NCBI RefSeq assembly: GCF_042453785.1
Contig: NC_091675.1
Span: 9,498,501 to 9,562,500, forward strand
Length of the DNA: 64,000 bases
Direction of reading: 5' to 3'
Origin: Malus domestica
Lineage: Eukaryota; Streptophyta; Magnoliopsida; Rosales; Rosaceae
In this document: piece after piece, positions 1 to 11,932 of the stretch
Layout: each line of letters opens with the position of its first letter
Position numbering within the stretch: the stretch's first letter is position 1
Program-made: the position numbers and the translations under genes
The notes under the pieces: generated by a model
Database searches by the model: none
Seen by the model: only the letters and a program-made list of their open reading frames with translations
What the model was told of the DNA's origin: nothing

Positions 1-881
1 GATTTCATTGACACGTTTTAAACTTTTAATTGAACTCGCTTGGTTTTATACAAAGATTCAAGTTGAATATGCTTCAAGCTTTCAATTCCTGAAACTTGCA
101 ACTTGAAGTAACAGCTAGCAAAACGTAAAATTAATGGTAGAAATGAAATCTTCGTCAACTCTTAACACATGCATCTTGAATTCGAAGCTCTTATTTTGTA
201 TCAATTATTGTAATAATTTTGAATTTTGTGTTTTTCATCTAAAGATAATAAATATTTTTTCTCAATAAATAACTCTTGACGCACTTGTAACTTGGGGAAT
301 TGGATCCTCTCTTGAGCTCAAGATGAGGATCCTCCTGAGCAGTCCATTCGGACTGTTGAATTTTGATTCAACGGCTCCAAACAGAGACCCCTCTAAAAGT
401 TATAATAATTGGAGTCATTGGATCAAGTTTGAATGAGCTGCTCATGAGGATCCCCACCCTGAGTTTCCGTAACTTGAGCATGTGCTCAAGATGTGACGTT
501 CCACCAATTCAGTCACTGCTTCAGCCGTATCCAACCCTAGCTAAAGCATTGGGGACCTGATTTTGCCGCTAAATACTTTTATCCCACTTGCAAGTTAGGC
601 CATTACACATTGATTTAATATTGAAAGTCCAATTTTCTTTACGCTATGTTTGGATGATAATTTTCAAATTTAAGAGATTTGGGTCATGCTATTAAGAAAT
701 GAATTACAATATATTAATAGGAGGGATTTAGTAAATCCACTTACATGCACGCCTTTATAAAGCTCGTATTAGGAAAATTTTAATGTCTTATATGAGCATC
801 TTGTGATGCATTCCTTAGTAGCTTAATCTCAATCTCTTATGACTTGAAAATCTCTCACTAAAACATGACCCTTAAGGATAA
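1..881. other. Intergenic, no gene seen
   Basis: AT-rich DNA with only short open frames lacking recognisable domains. Around 296-470 there are repeated GGATCCTC/GAGGATCC-type blocks facing each other, which look like a degraded inverted-repeat element, but I could not fix its ends. Confidence 0.5.
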
Positions 882-890
882 AACTAACTC

Positions 891-2562
891 GGGTTAATCT
901 CAGTTTACCACCCTAAAGTTTCTTAGTTTTCAACATTTAATACATGAAGTTTTTTTTTATCTCAGAGTGGTACATAAATCATAATTTTGGAACATTTTCA
1001 TACATGAAGTTTTTTTTGTTAAACCAGTCGTTAACTGATGACGTGACGCTTATGTGGACAACAATTAACCCTTATTTCAAAAATATCACTTTTTATAAAA
1101 TCTTTCAAATGTATCCAAAATTTCACTTAAATAGACACAAATACCCTCAAATTTCACAATCAAATATAATTAAAGGTATTTTAGCCAAAATGATTCGTGA
1201 CATTGACATAACTCGTTAATCTGGTCCTTAATAATTAATGATAATCAATAGTAGTGTTCTTGAATTTGTTATCATGAATCATTTGTCTTTCTTTGAAGGG
1301 AAAATTTGAAATAGGTCCAATTTTATAAGCCTACCTTTGAAATAGATCCAATTTTTAGTGACTTTTGACTTTTGAAATATGTCTAATTTTTAGTTAATTT
1401 GGACCCATATCAAAAGATCCATTCTTTGAATATGTCCATCGTGATCATTTTAGTTTTTTTTGTGAAAAATCTATCAATTGCTCTGTTAGTGTGATGATGT
1501 GACACCACGTGGGTTTCACAAATACAATTATATAACGACATGTGGATTAACTTTAAAAACTATTTTTTTATATTTAAAACTAAAAATGATATTAGTAAGA
1601 AAAAAGGCGTTGAAGGCATGATTGAAATTCTGCTACTCCCACTTGTGCTAACCGTAGCGGCGCTCAATGTCGGTGATGAGGGGGTCGAAGGGGATAGGGT
1701 TGTTGTGGTGGAGTGTAGAAGCGAAGGTGAAATTGGACCGAAGCTTGAGGCGACAGTAGCTAAAAAGCCTATACTATATATTAATTGTTAAATTTGAGGG
1801 TATTTGTGTTTATTTAAATGAAATTTTGGATATATTTGAAAGTTTTTATAAAAAGTGACATTTTTGAAATTAATTTTTGGCTATATTTGATAAATACTTG
1901 TCTTTCACTGCTACAGAGAATGATGCAGCAGTGGCTGAGGGCCTTGACGTCGCCGATCTTGTTGAAGACTAGGAGGATGAGGGAGTCCGAGAAGCAATCG
2001 AAGAGGTCGTCGTCGATTGAGGAATAGGGTTTCGGGGTAGACTCTGGAGGAGAAGGTCAAATCTAAGCACAGAGACGACATCGTATCAGTTGGGGATTAT
2101 ATGTGGGATTAGGACGGAGAGAGAATGAGAAAGAGATCAGATTGAGGTGGAGATGGGTAGATTTAAGGGGGAAATGGCATGGCAGATTGCAGGTTGCAGA
2201 GAGGGATTTGAGAGAGAGAAAGAAATAAAAAATGGATGGGGAAGAAATGGTGTGTGCAGAGAGGGTATGCAGACGAGAGAATGGAGAGATAGGGTCGGGG
2301 GTTGAGGTAGGGAACAACCATAAACTTTTTTTTTTAATTTTTAAATTTTTTATATTTATGTGGGCCCCTATGACATGTGGCGCCTAGTTACTGTCCATGT
2401 GAGCACCACGTCACCAGTTAATGACTGTTTTAACAGCAAACTTAACAGATGTATGAAAGTGTCTCAAAATTATGATTTTATGTATCACTCTGGGATAAAA
2501 AAACTTCATGTATTAAATATTGAAAACCAAGAAACTTTAGAGTAGTAAACTGAGATTAACCC
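891..2562. mobile_element. Non-autonomous Mutator-like element (Pack-MULE)
   Basis: The ends are long inverted repeats starting GGGTTAATCTCAGTTTAC on both strands. Positions 891-1065 pair with about 2395-2562. The flanks are AACTAACTC (882-890) and AACTAACTT (2563-2571), a 9-bp target duplication with one mismatch, the length typical of MULEs. The repeat continues inward on the left (about 1070-1170), but its partner on the right lies at about 1790-1885, so roughly 500 bp now splits the right arm. The interior has no transposase. It includes a short F-box-like coding fragment (separate entry) and GA-rich DNA. Class by ends and target duplication is fairly secure; family name is not. Confidence 0.8.
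1919..2020 (-). pseudogene. Captured F-box gene fragment inside the MULE
   Basis: Read on the minus strand, this stretch encodes residues including DSLILLVFNKIGDVKAL, matching the start of plant F-box proteins of the AUF1/AUF2-like kind, where the block reads PDSLxLLxFNKIGDVKAL. It stops matching after about 34 codons and runs into AT-rich DNA. It has no start of its own that I can support. It is best read as an exon piece picked up by the transposon, not a working gene. Confidence 0.6.
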
Positions 2563-2637
2563 AACTAACTTTATTCAGGTCCAAATGTGGCTATATCCGC
2601 TTGAATGTAATGCTTTTATGTTGCAACCACAAAGGAA

Positions 2638-2775
2638 AATGCTAGGGAAATTATATTTTGCAAATCACATAAAATGACGGTTGATGGTTGAATTCTATTT
2701 TTAACGATTTAATGAAAGAATTCAACCATTAACCGTCACAGAATATGATCTACAAAGTATAATCTCTCTAGCATT
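2638..2775. mobile_element. Small MITE with AATGCTAG ends
   Basis: The element is an almost complete palindrome: AATGCTAGGGAAATTATA at the left faces TATAATCTCTCTAGCATT at the right, and the inner block GACGGTTGATGGTTGAATTC faces GAATTCAACCATTAACCGTC. It is about 138 bp and has no coding capacity. Elements with similar ends lie at 23143-23227 and 61213-61343. Confidence 0.7.
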
Positions 2776-3164
2776 ACCCAAGTGAAAATATCTATTCCAA
2801 CAATTAAGACTAGTTTAACTGTTTTAATAAAATATCACTTATATAAAAGAATATGTAAAAAAGGTCGTAGCTTAATAATTTGATTGGAGGTGCGAAAGAT
2901 TCAACAAATTGAAAATAATTTTATCTTTTGCTAATTAACTATTTTATTAATACCTGACTGGGTATGAACAATAGAGGTATTATTTAACTATGGTCCAATC
3001 TATTAGACCTAGTTTTTTGCCTTCTTCCAAAGGAATAGATTCGACCGGCCTGTGTAGTATGTACTAAATAAATCACTTGGCATTTGTAAATGTGGATCAG
3101 AGTGAGGAGGAAAAAACAATTTAAATAATAGTTCTTGTGCATAGGCTAATTAACTTGGGGCAAT

Positions 3165-3516
3165 GGCTAAAATCATCGTGATATTAATATAATTTCTCAC
3201 TTTGGTCTTTAATATTTGAAATCAATATAAATGATCCATGAGTTTATCCACTGTCAATTATTTTGATCATTCCGTAAAAAAAATTGTTGAATAAGGGCCA
3301 AAATGACAAAATACCCTTAATTTAATAAACAATTGACCAAAATGATTTGACAAAAATTGAGGATACTTTGTCATTGTGGTGATTAGTTAAAGAGATTTTT
3401 TCCCGAAATGACCAAAATGATTGACTGTGGACGAACTCAATGACCACTTTTATAGATTTCAAATCTCAGAAATCAAAGTAAGGATTTTGTCAATCTCAAA
3501 TACAATTTCAACTAAA
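3165..3516. mobile_element. Inverted-repeat element, family A, copy 1
   Basis: About 350 bp with long inverted arms. Blocks reading 'ccatgagtttatccactgtc' on the left and their complement 'gactgtggacgaactcaatg' on the right face each other. The same arms recur in copy 2 at 5457-5756. No open reading frame of note. Probably a MITE; ends are approximate. Confidence 0.6.
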
Positions 3517-3564
3517 AAAAACCTTAACTTGGATTCGTATCTTGAGCTCTTTATGTTGTCACTT

Positions 3565-4389
3565 AGAGCAATTCCACCCCTAAAGACTTTGCGCCAGTAC
3601 CCAACGCATTTATCCACTTAAGTGAACAATAATAGACCTTAATGAACAGTAATTGGCCAAAGCATCTCCACCCCTAAAAATACGCTAACACCCATCCCAT
3701 CTAATATTATATTATTTTATTCATATCAATTAATATTTTATCATTTAATTTAATTTTTATTTTTTCTTCCTTTCTCTCGAAATGTCTAGCATTTTTGTTT
3801 CCTTTCCATTGCTTCCATTCCCTCTCCGGTCCTTTCTCCCCTTATTTCTCCGACCAACCGTCTCTCTCCTCTCTCTTTTTTTCTCCCATTTTTCTCCATG
3901 TTCTCTTCTTCAAATGAGGAAGCTGATTATGCACCCAATTTCATTTGGATCGAAAGACCAGCGTATCTTTCTTGTTCCTCGAATCAAAGAGAGCTATCTC
4001 TGCGTAGAGCAACCGGAGCCCCAGGACTAGCAGGAAGGAGGGAAGAGGAATGAGGGATTTGAAATGGGGTGTAGATGAAAAAGGCGTACGAGTGTATTAG
4101 ATGGGGTTCCAGGGATCGGGAGGCGTCGAAGGCGTGACGGAGAGTGATGGAGGTGGAGATTGCGGTGAGGTCGGTGCAGGTAGAGATTGTAGAAAAAAAT
4201 TAAAAAAGCCCACGACATCATGCTGGCGTCATACGAGCCGGCTCACGCCTCTGTCGATTTTAGGCTGGCCTAGAGACCAGCTTGGGCTAGGTGTCGGTCA
4301 AAAAGCTGGGCTGGAGTGGTTTAACTGGGTGCCGAGCTGGTTTTTTGGCTGGGTGCTAGCCTTTCTCACCCCCGGTGGAACTGCTTTTA
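3565..4389. mobile_element. Probable non-autonomous TIR transposon
   Basis: Starts AGAGCAATTCCACCCC and ends GGTGGAACTGCTTTTA, imperfect inverted termini about 825 bp apart. Flanking 8-mers TGTCACTT and GTGCACTT share only five of eight bases, so a target duplication is weakly supported. The interior has a pyrimidine-rich block (about 3765-3910) and short frames without domains. Confidence 0.45.
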
Positions 4390-4397
4390 GTGCACTT

Positions 4398-5456
4398 CAT
4401 AGATAAGGTTGTGAGCTTATTAAAAAACAAAAATGATTAAAATAAAGCAAACTTTATTTTTAATTATTGCATAGGCAAGCTGTAAGTTGTTTAAGATATT
4501 CTTATTTGGGTTGTGTGCTTGGGTTCTAGATGAAAAAGAAAGCAGCCCTTTTTAAAATTCTAATTTATAAGGGAGAGTACGTTTTCTTTAGCCGATGTTG
4601 GTACACCCACTGCCAAGATTGACGATTGCATTCATGTCCTAACCTCTAAGCAACAAACATTTATCATATTTAAACAACATTTACTCGTAAAGAGTTAAAT
4701 TGTGTTTTTCTTTCTTTCTCTGTTAATTCATAATATGAATAACATTCTTAATTATATGCCTTGTTTCGTACGGCCTTGATTCCTAATCCACAATACAGTA
4801 ACATACGGTACAATTACTTTTTTGCTGTAATTACGATACGCTAATTTACTCAAATACCTATCACACCACAACTATTTGACCTTTTAGTCGTAATTTGCAC
4901 CACAAGTAATCGAATATGCTTACGGCAGTTCTTGACTCTAATTTTGTGTGTGAATGTTTATGAATATGTCAATGGCGATGTCCCTTTGGCCTTTGGTACA
5001 GTCTTAGGGTCATATGGCTCTGAAGTTGATCCAAGTAATTACGAAATTGCTAGAAGCATAGAAAACTTTGTAACATTTGCTACAAACGTTGTAACATTAG
5101 CTTAGATATTTAGATGTTTTGGTGGTATATAATAGAATTTCATTATCACCATCACATCAAGTCTTTCTTGCAATTTAATTGAAGTAATAAATACTCAAAT
5201 GTCAAATCGTTGGTATTCAATTGTGTGAGGAAGAAGAAATAAGGATCCTTTGTGATTGGTATGGGCCAATTGAGGTTTACAAGGCTGGCAAAGGAGGCAC
5301 ACTAGCCAAATTGTGTAAAATGTGGAAGTGAAACAAACAAACAATACGTTACCCTTTTCTATTTTACAACCAACACGTATTAACGAGAGAATTGAACTTT
5401 GAACATTTTAAAATATTAAGAAGAAAAATATCGTCGTGGCAACAAATATTGTACGA
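4398..5456. other. Intergenic, no gene seen
   Basis: AT-rich, with no frame longer than about 60 codons and no recognisable RNA gene. I see nothing further to annotate. Confidence 0.5.
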
Positions 5457-5756
5457 ATTTTAGTCAAAATGGTCTTTGAAATTAATATAACTCTTCATTT
5501 TGATTTTTGAGATTTGGAATCGATAAAAGTGGTCATTGAGTTTGTCCACTGTTAATCATTTGAACCTTATGTGAAAATTTTCTGTTAAATAAATATCAAA
5601 ATGACAAAATTACTTTCAATTTAATAAACAATGGCCCAAAAATGATGTGACAAAATTGACGGTGGATAAACTCAGGGAGACCACTTCTATCGATTTTAAA
5701 TCTTAAAGACTAAATCGAGGAGTTATGCCAATTTCGAAGACCATTTTAACTAAAAA
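5457..5756. mobile_element. Inverted-repeat element, family A, copy 2
   Basis: About 300 bp. The left arm, with TTAGTCAAAATGGTCTT, faces the right arm, with AAGACCATTTTAACTAA. Inner blocks such as GAGTTTGTCCACTGT face GGTGGATAAACTC. The arms align with copy 1 at 3165-3516, so both come from one MITE family. This copy keeps cleaner ends than copy 1. Confidence 0.65.
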
Positions 5757-5805
5757 GTGAACATTGTATTGTTGTGACTACTCAATTCAAAACCAGCAAG
5801 GATGA

Positions 5806-5978
5806 GTGGAGTAGGATTCTCTTCCTTTTTTTTTTCCCTCCCCTTCCCCTCTCCTATTTGAATAGTCACAGTTAAGCCACGTTAACATCTTATATTAATT
5901 TTTTATAGAAAGAGAAAGATAAAATAGAGAACGTGAAATGAAGGGATGAAAAGAGGAGGGTAGAAAATCCTAGTCCAC
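5806..5978. mobile_element. Small inverted-repeat element, family B
   Basis: Termini GTGGAGTAGGATTCTC and GAAAATCCTAGTCCAC are imperfect inverted repeats. The core 'gttaacatcttatatt' recurs at about 15667-15682, in a related pyrimidine-left, purine-right segment (about 15600-15765). Non-coding. Confidence 0.5.
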
Positions 5979-7567
5979 GATAAATTGGTGTTAATATTTT
6001 CAATTTTATATGTGACATATGTGACAGTGACTCATAATATAATGTATGAAGGCCACCCTCCTCCATGTTTCAAAATTGAAGGACAAGGAAATGACTGAAG
6101 GCAACCCTAAGCCAGTAACATCCCAAGATAAAGAAACCCAACCACTTCGCAACCAAACCAAGAATTTTCAAAACTTTAAAATTATTTATTAATGCAGTGA
6201 AAACAACACAACAATATTTCATTGATTAAAATAAAAAACATTACTCTTGTTGATAGAAAACTCGTTACCATTATTTCACCTTTAAGCATAAGATACTTAA
6301 TATAAATTGTGGAAAATAAAAAGAAATAAAACAATAACCTTGCTGTATCAATAATTGGTCCCCAAAAAAACTGCCTTAATCTCCACTTGATGATTAGGTC
6401 AAATCAACATTGAGATTAGAGAGCAGGTTTTGTATCTGAAAGTGGTTTAAGCTGCTTCTAAAAACCAAATTTAATTCCACTAATCTTGATTAGGCTGCTG
6501 TCTTTTCTCCAAGACACTACTTTAAAAAAAAATAAAATAAATAAAACTCTATCCCCTCCACATGTTGGAGCTGCAAATAATGTGGAAATTTATTGAGAAA
6601 CCTTCAACAGAGCACATGGATGGCTGCTGTGTGGGTGACCATTTGAAGCTTACAGCTGGAAAATGCCTTAGTTTTCTGAACAACCACATGTATTTTTTCA
6701 CTAGATTTTCTCCTTGAGGAACACAACATTTTGTTTTAAGTAGAATACAAGGAATGAAAAAGTAAGTGGTTCGCACGTTAAAATTAGGTATGCCATAGTC
6801 GAACGACGAGGTATATCTCATACCCGAACTAGGTTTCATTTCCGAATAATTTTCATTCGTGATTTTTACCATTTCAAGTAAGAAAACATGCTTGTAAAAA
6901 TAAAATTTGAGATTTTTTTTTCACCTTTTCTTTTGGGTGTTGTTGGGTGTAATGACCACCAAATTATTGGGGGCTTGTAGAACTCCAGGTTCATAATTCA
7001 TGAGGACCGGAACATTTTCTTCATAAACTCAGGCGGGAAGTTGAGCCCAAATACTAGTTGGGCTTAAAGGAGTTGGACTATTTTATCAAAAAAATGAAAG
7101 AAATGCAAATTGCATAAAGAATATTTGAGATTGCTTTGTTTTTTTCTAAAAAATGTTTCTACTAGTCTGTGAAAATAAATGGTGAAAAAGCAAGTAAGTG
7201 TTTGGCAAATTATAGTGATAGAAAATATTTTTAGCAACAAAAAATAGATGGTGTAAGATTGCCAATATAAAAGTTTCATTAACTGGCAGTGTTCACTTGC
7301 CTTCAAAGAAAAAAAAAATGTTTTTTTGAGAAGTATGTGTAGAGCTGGTTCTGCTTTTTGCTGTTTTGGACCCATGATTTTGAAAAAATTCCTCTACCAA
7401 ACATAACTAAAAGACCCCAACTTTTTCAAGTAGCTACTTTTAAAAAAAAAAAATTAAGCAACCCCAAACCAGCCTAACAAGCATAAACACAAATCTAACA
7501 TTCAATATGCAGAAAGTTTCAAACCAAAAAGAATCCAATTGCAATGTTACACAATTAAGCAGTGGAA
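5979..7567. other. Intergenic and 3' flank of the membrane-protein gene
   Basis: No convincing coding sequence. Minus-strand frames at 6549-6872 and 7064-7375 lack domains and conserved-looking composition. The last few hundred bases should hold the 3' UTR of the minus-strand gene ending at 7568. Confidence 0.5.
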
Positions 7568-10500
7568 TCAATGCTCCGGAATTTCACCAAGATCCTTTTC
7601 TCCTTCAGTACCTTGAGCGGATTCAGCCATTACCTCTTTCGTATAAATGCGGTGGCGCCGCTCCCTCCCATATATGACCCAGAAGAGGAGTGAGAGCATG
7701 ACTGAGGTAGAAACAATCACCAACCCAATGTAGATCCATCTACTGTACCGGCTTAGGCCGGGACAATGATCCCGGTAAACGTCACTAAAAGTTTCCCTAG
7801 CAAACGTGCAGTCTTGCAGTTGAACCAGTATAGGGGCATAATTATACAAGCCGTTACACAGACTTACTCCGGTACTCATCTGGCTGTAGAAAGTTGGGGT
7901 CAAACGCCCCGCTGTGGTGCAAATCCCGTTTGGTGAAACCTGGCAGACATATTTTCCCCATACCTACAAATAATGTGGCCGTAAAACTAATGTCCTCGAA
8001 AACTTTATCCAACAAGTATTTTATGCACTTATGTAGCAGAGTTCGGTTTATTTTTACCTCTGTTGCATTGTTCAAGTTTACTTCGCCTGCAGTGCAAACT
8101 CGATCGGTCAAGTCAGGAAAAAATGGGTTGCAGAGGGTTGGCACCAAGGGACCAGATTGATTGAAGTACATTGGCACAAAGGCAGGGGCTAAATTTAAGT
8201 TAGAGACGTTGGTGATGACCTCGTTGATCAAGTCTACCAGTTGCGCGGTGACTTCTTTGTTTCGCAGCAAGGTTTCTTGGGCGGTTGCACTGTCTACACA
8301 GGGCAGTATGTCATCTAAAGCTGTATGAGCGGTGGGGTTTTGGACCCATTCATCCATTGCGACACAAGTATCTGCAGCCACACTAGTATGTCAAAGGGAA
8401 GAAATAGTTAGTTTTGGGTACAGATTGACGATACCTATCACTTAATACCAGATGAAAAAGATCAGTCGTGGGCGAATATTTAGCGAAACAAGGAACCAAG
8501 CATTTCTTTTAGGAAACAAAACCGAAACCATTCAATCTAAAAACTAGTCACATTTTTTAAAGACAAAGTCGAAGAAGAAAGAACTTTTAACTGGAAGTAA
8601 TCACAAGACTTACTTATGTAGAAGAAGGAACGTGCCACACAAAATAAATGTTCCCGTCACAAGTATCCATGCTGCGATTACCAGGCTGCAACAGTTAAGA
8701 TATAATTCTTCGGTGAGTAAAGAAAAAAGCAAACGTTTAGTGCAAACTTACGCAGCTAAAAAGAAAGAAATGACAGAAAGAGAGAAACGAGGTATTGTTG
8801 GAACTTGGAACTAACTCACATGTACACAAGCAACTGCATCCCGAAAAGTGAAAATACTGGAAGGACATGTTGCGAAAGAGAAAAGAATAAGTACCACAAA
8901 GCAAGATGTTTAGGAAACCAGAGTATAGCGTCATAAGGATATCAAGCAACTTACACAATCCCAGAAATGTTAAGACAAGCAGAATGGCAGCACTTATGAT
9001 AAGCGCCAACCTCCTGCATGTACATTAAGATACGATAAGGTCTCAAAAGATATGGAACACGTAAACTAGTAAAAAGAAAGGGAAAGGTTTTTACTTACAT
9101 TGAATCTAAGAGATCTCGTATGTCCTTTGAATTCTCCACGGTTTTCTCAGCAAGGGTATTAGCAGAATAATTAATCTTTCCTCCGATTTGATCGATATCA
9201 GTTTGAACGTTAGCAGGTAAATAAACTTGATCAACTCCAAGCTGCTTGGCCGAAGCAAGATAATCCGATGCATTCCTCAATTGTTCGACTGTAAGATCTG
9301 CCTGATGTACAACATACTCCAAAGTACTTGTTGTGCTACTGTGAAACCTCTGTTGACCAGTGTATAACACAACACATCCGATGCTGTAATCACAAAATAG
9401 CACATCAGTTTTTAAACAAGTGCAGCTGAACATGAAGTCAAAAATACACACAAACACACACACATATGATTTATACATATGTATATATTTGTAGAGAGAG
9501 AGAGAGGGAGGTACATTGTTGCAATGGTGAAGAGCACAAGGAATATAAGAGAAAGAACATAGGCTGTCCGAGAATAGCCATAAGTCTGCCTTTGACAGCA
9601 AAAGTAGCAGACGGAGATGATCAGCAAGCACAAGCCAAAACCCAGGAACCAGATTGCAGCAATGGCAAAAAGGGGAACTGCAGTAAAACCCACCGACTGC
9701 ATTCGAGCAAAATATTAGATAAAGAATGTGTATACCAACTTACAAAGACATTTCAGACTAAACACAAATGAAAGTGTTATTAAGTGATGATCGATAACAT
9801 ACATTCACAGAAACACTTGAAGAAATAAAAATTTTGCAAACAAAGTTTTACAAACAAAACCGAATGAGTTGAAAAAAGTGGAGGTTCCACTGTAAAACCA
9901 ATTGGTTATATGAGAGTAGCCCAACTTCCTTATAAGCTTATGCAAGGTCCCTCTTCCCATCAACGTGAGACTCATTTTCAACACGCCCCCTCACGTGTGG
10001 CGAATTTTCAAGCCTAACACGTGAACGACACAATGGGGTGACGTGGAGTGCGTGTTGTTGTTTGGCTTCACACTTGGAACAATATGCTCTGATACCATGA
10101 AGAAAGTTGAGGTTTCACCATAAAACCAATTGGCTATATGAGGAGTAACCCAACTTACTTATAAACTCATGCAAAGTCCATCTTCCCATCAATGTAGGAC
10201 ACATTCTCAACATGAGTCACTTAAAAGATCGCTGAAAAACTTACCTTGTCACAAACCAAACAGAACGATTGACCATCATCCACGAAACTATTAATAAGCA
10301 TATCTACGGTAAGAATGAGACCAAGACCTCAGAGGTGAACTAAAAGATGTTTGAAATTTTGTAATCGTCAATTACTGACATTGTATGTCATCTCGTCGTT
10401 GAATTTTGATATCAAGTATTAAGATTAAAACATTAAAAACGCATTCATATCCCACCTAGTGAGTAATACCATATTTTTGTACCAATTACACCGAAGTATT

Positions 10501-11932
10501 ACACGATATCATAAAATCAGTTCACGGTGTTGAAATTATTAAAGTTAGGTGTCTGAAATTTTAAATACGAAGAAAATGACATTAGGTTGTATGTGTCAGT
10601 CTGGCAAGCCAACATGAAGCGACCAAGTGCTGACAAATAGTGCCAAATCTCTCTCTCTTGTTTTAACTACAAAACAACAATGAGGTAACTTTCTCCCTGA
10701 TTTTAAGAGCACCTTCATCATAATAAAAGACATTTAGGTCATAGAAGCGTTTTTTATGAAAATATTTTTTGAATCAATTCTTAGTAAAATGTAAATAATC
10801 TTGTAACAGCATTTGAAGTTTTTTCTATAAGAAGCATATAAGTTATAACTAATGCTTCTTCAATAAAACACTTCAAAAGTGTTTTTGGAAGCGCTTTCAT
10901 GTTTTTAAAATGTAATTCCGAAAGAGTTTTACATATTTAAAAGAAGAAAAGAAAAACGTAAAAAGGAAAAGTTGTTGCAAAAGGTGAGATGAACTTACAG
11001 CCCAGTAATGATGATCACTGATATTCCAGCCTCCTGTGTACCTCTTGAACCCATTGAGAGGGTCTTTCCTCTGTGTTCTCTGTGCAGCTAACACAATCGA
11101 TGAGCGTTCAACCGGTGCGCCAAAGGGTCCCTCGACTCCCTCCATAAGGAACCTCCCAGTCCCCCATTGATACCCCACTTCATATTTCCCATCAAAATCC
11201 CACCCTGCACAAAAGTAAAAGAAATCAGTAAAAATAAAGGAAAATGGAAGGGAAAAGATATTTGCCTTTTGATTTGTTGCTTTAAAAATTTGGAAAAATT
11301 CAATTAAATTTTTAATAAAAGGAAGTTAAGGTTATACACAAATCAACGGTGAAAAAGTAGCTCAACTCATTACAAGCTTAAGTAAAATTAAGAATTTTGA
11401 TGTGGGCAATGACTCCACATACTCCACAAACTCCTCAAAATTATGCCAAATACAGTACAACATATTAAGATGAAACGTGTAGCTGTTGGATTTCACACGT
11501 CAATCAATCTGTTGTGATAACACATAAAACGTTGAGATTCTACCCCAAACTAATTAACAACGAGGGAGTAAAGAGATTTTAAACTTTCCGACGTTGGACT
11601 GCACTACAAATCCTCACAGATAACCGTGGACAACGTACTAACACCCTAGAAGGCAAGAAGTAAAGATTTCAAAAGTTTCAATGTTTTTTTTTCTGGTGAA
11701 TGAACTATGAACACAAATCACAGAAATGTGCATGATATCAAAGAAATGAAGAACCCAAATGAGGAAATGCATGGAGAAGTGAAGTGAAGTAAGTACCTGA
11801 GTTTGGCGGTGATTGGAGGGGTGGAAAGTTAGAGTCCCCATGAGAGAAGAAAACGAAAGTTGGAGAAGATAGGAAGAGAAAAATGAGCAGAAGGAGAAGC
11901 AGAGAGGAGGGAAGAGAACCGTAATTTAACAT
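7568..11932 (-). CDS. Multi-pass transmembrane protein, 565 aa, plant At2g25270/At2g12400 type
   Basis: Coding exons, 5' to 3' on the minus strand: 11932-11797, 11204-10999, 9696-9515, 9383-9099, 9013-8955, 8856-8820, 8685-8614, 8382-8058, 7963-7568. All junctions are GT-AG and keep frame, giving 565 residues. The start follows from the leader: residues 8-28 are a hydrophobic signal or anchor, then an extracellular-type stretch (W and G rich). Hydrophobic spans lie at about 119-178 (two), 270-322 (two) and 511-532, with a cysteine-bearing loop between the last two. The loop contains CVAMDEWVQNPTAHTAL, which I recognise from a plant-specific membrane family loosely annotated as Tweety-like or plasma membrane fusion proteins. 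Function is not established. The 1.3-kb second intron carries a TRIM element. Confidence 0.85.
9870..10212 (-). mobile_element. TRIM (miniature LTR element) in an intron
   Basis: Two direct repeats of about 114 bp (9870-9983 and 10098-10212) flank a short interior of about 114 bp. On the minus strand the first repeat is followed at once by TGGTATCAGAGC (10086-10097), the usual primer-binding site for initiator methionine tRNA. A purine tract GTGAGGGGGCG precedes the second repeat. Each repeat runs TG...CA, and the element is bounded by a perfect 5-bp duplication TGAGT (9865-9869, 10213-10217). It has no coding capacity, as expected of a TRIM, and looks structurally whole. Repeat-to-repeat identity is roughly 83% by eye, so it is old. 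Confidence 0.9.

Noticed and set aside
4101-4406. 101-codon plus-strand frame
   Set aside because: Lies inside a probable non-autonomous transposon, is Gly/Trp-rich and has no domain.
11330-11640. Possible second TRIM-like relic in intron 1 of the membrane-protein gene
   Set aside because: Some phrases resemble the TRIM repeat at 9870-10212, but no paired repeats, primer site or target duplication could be found.
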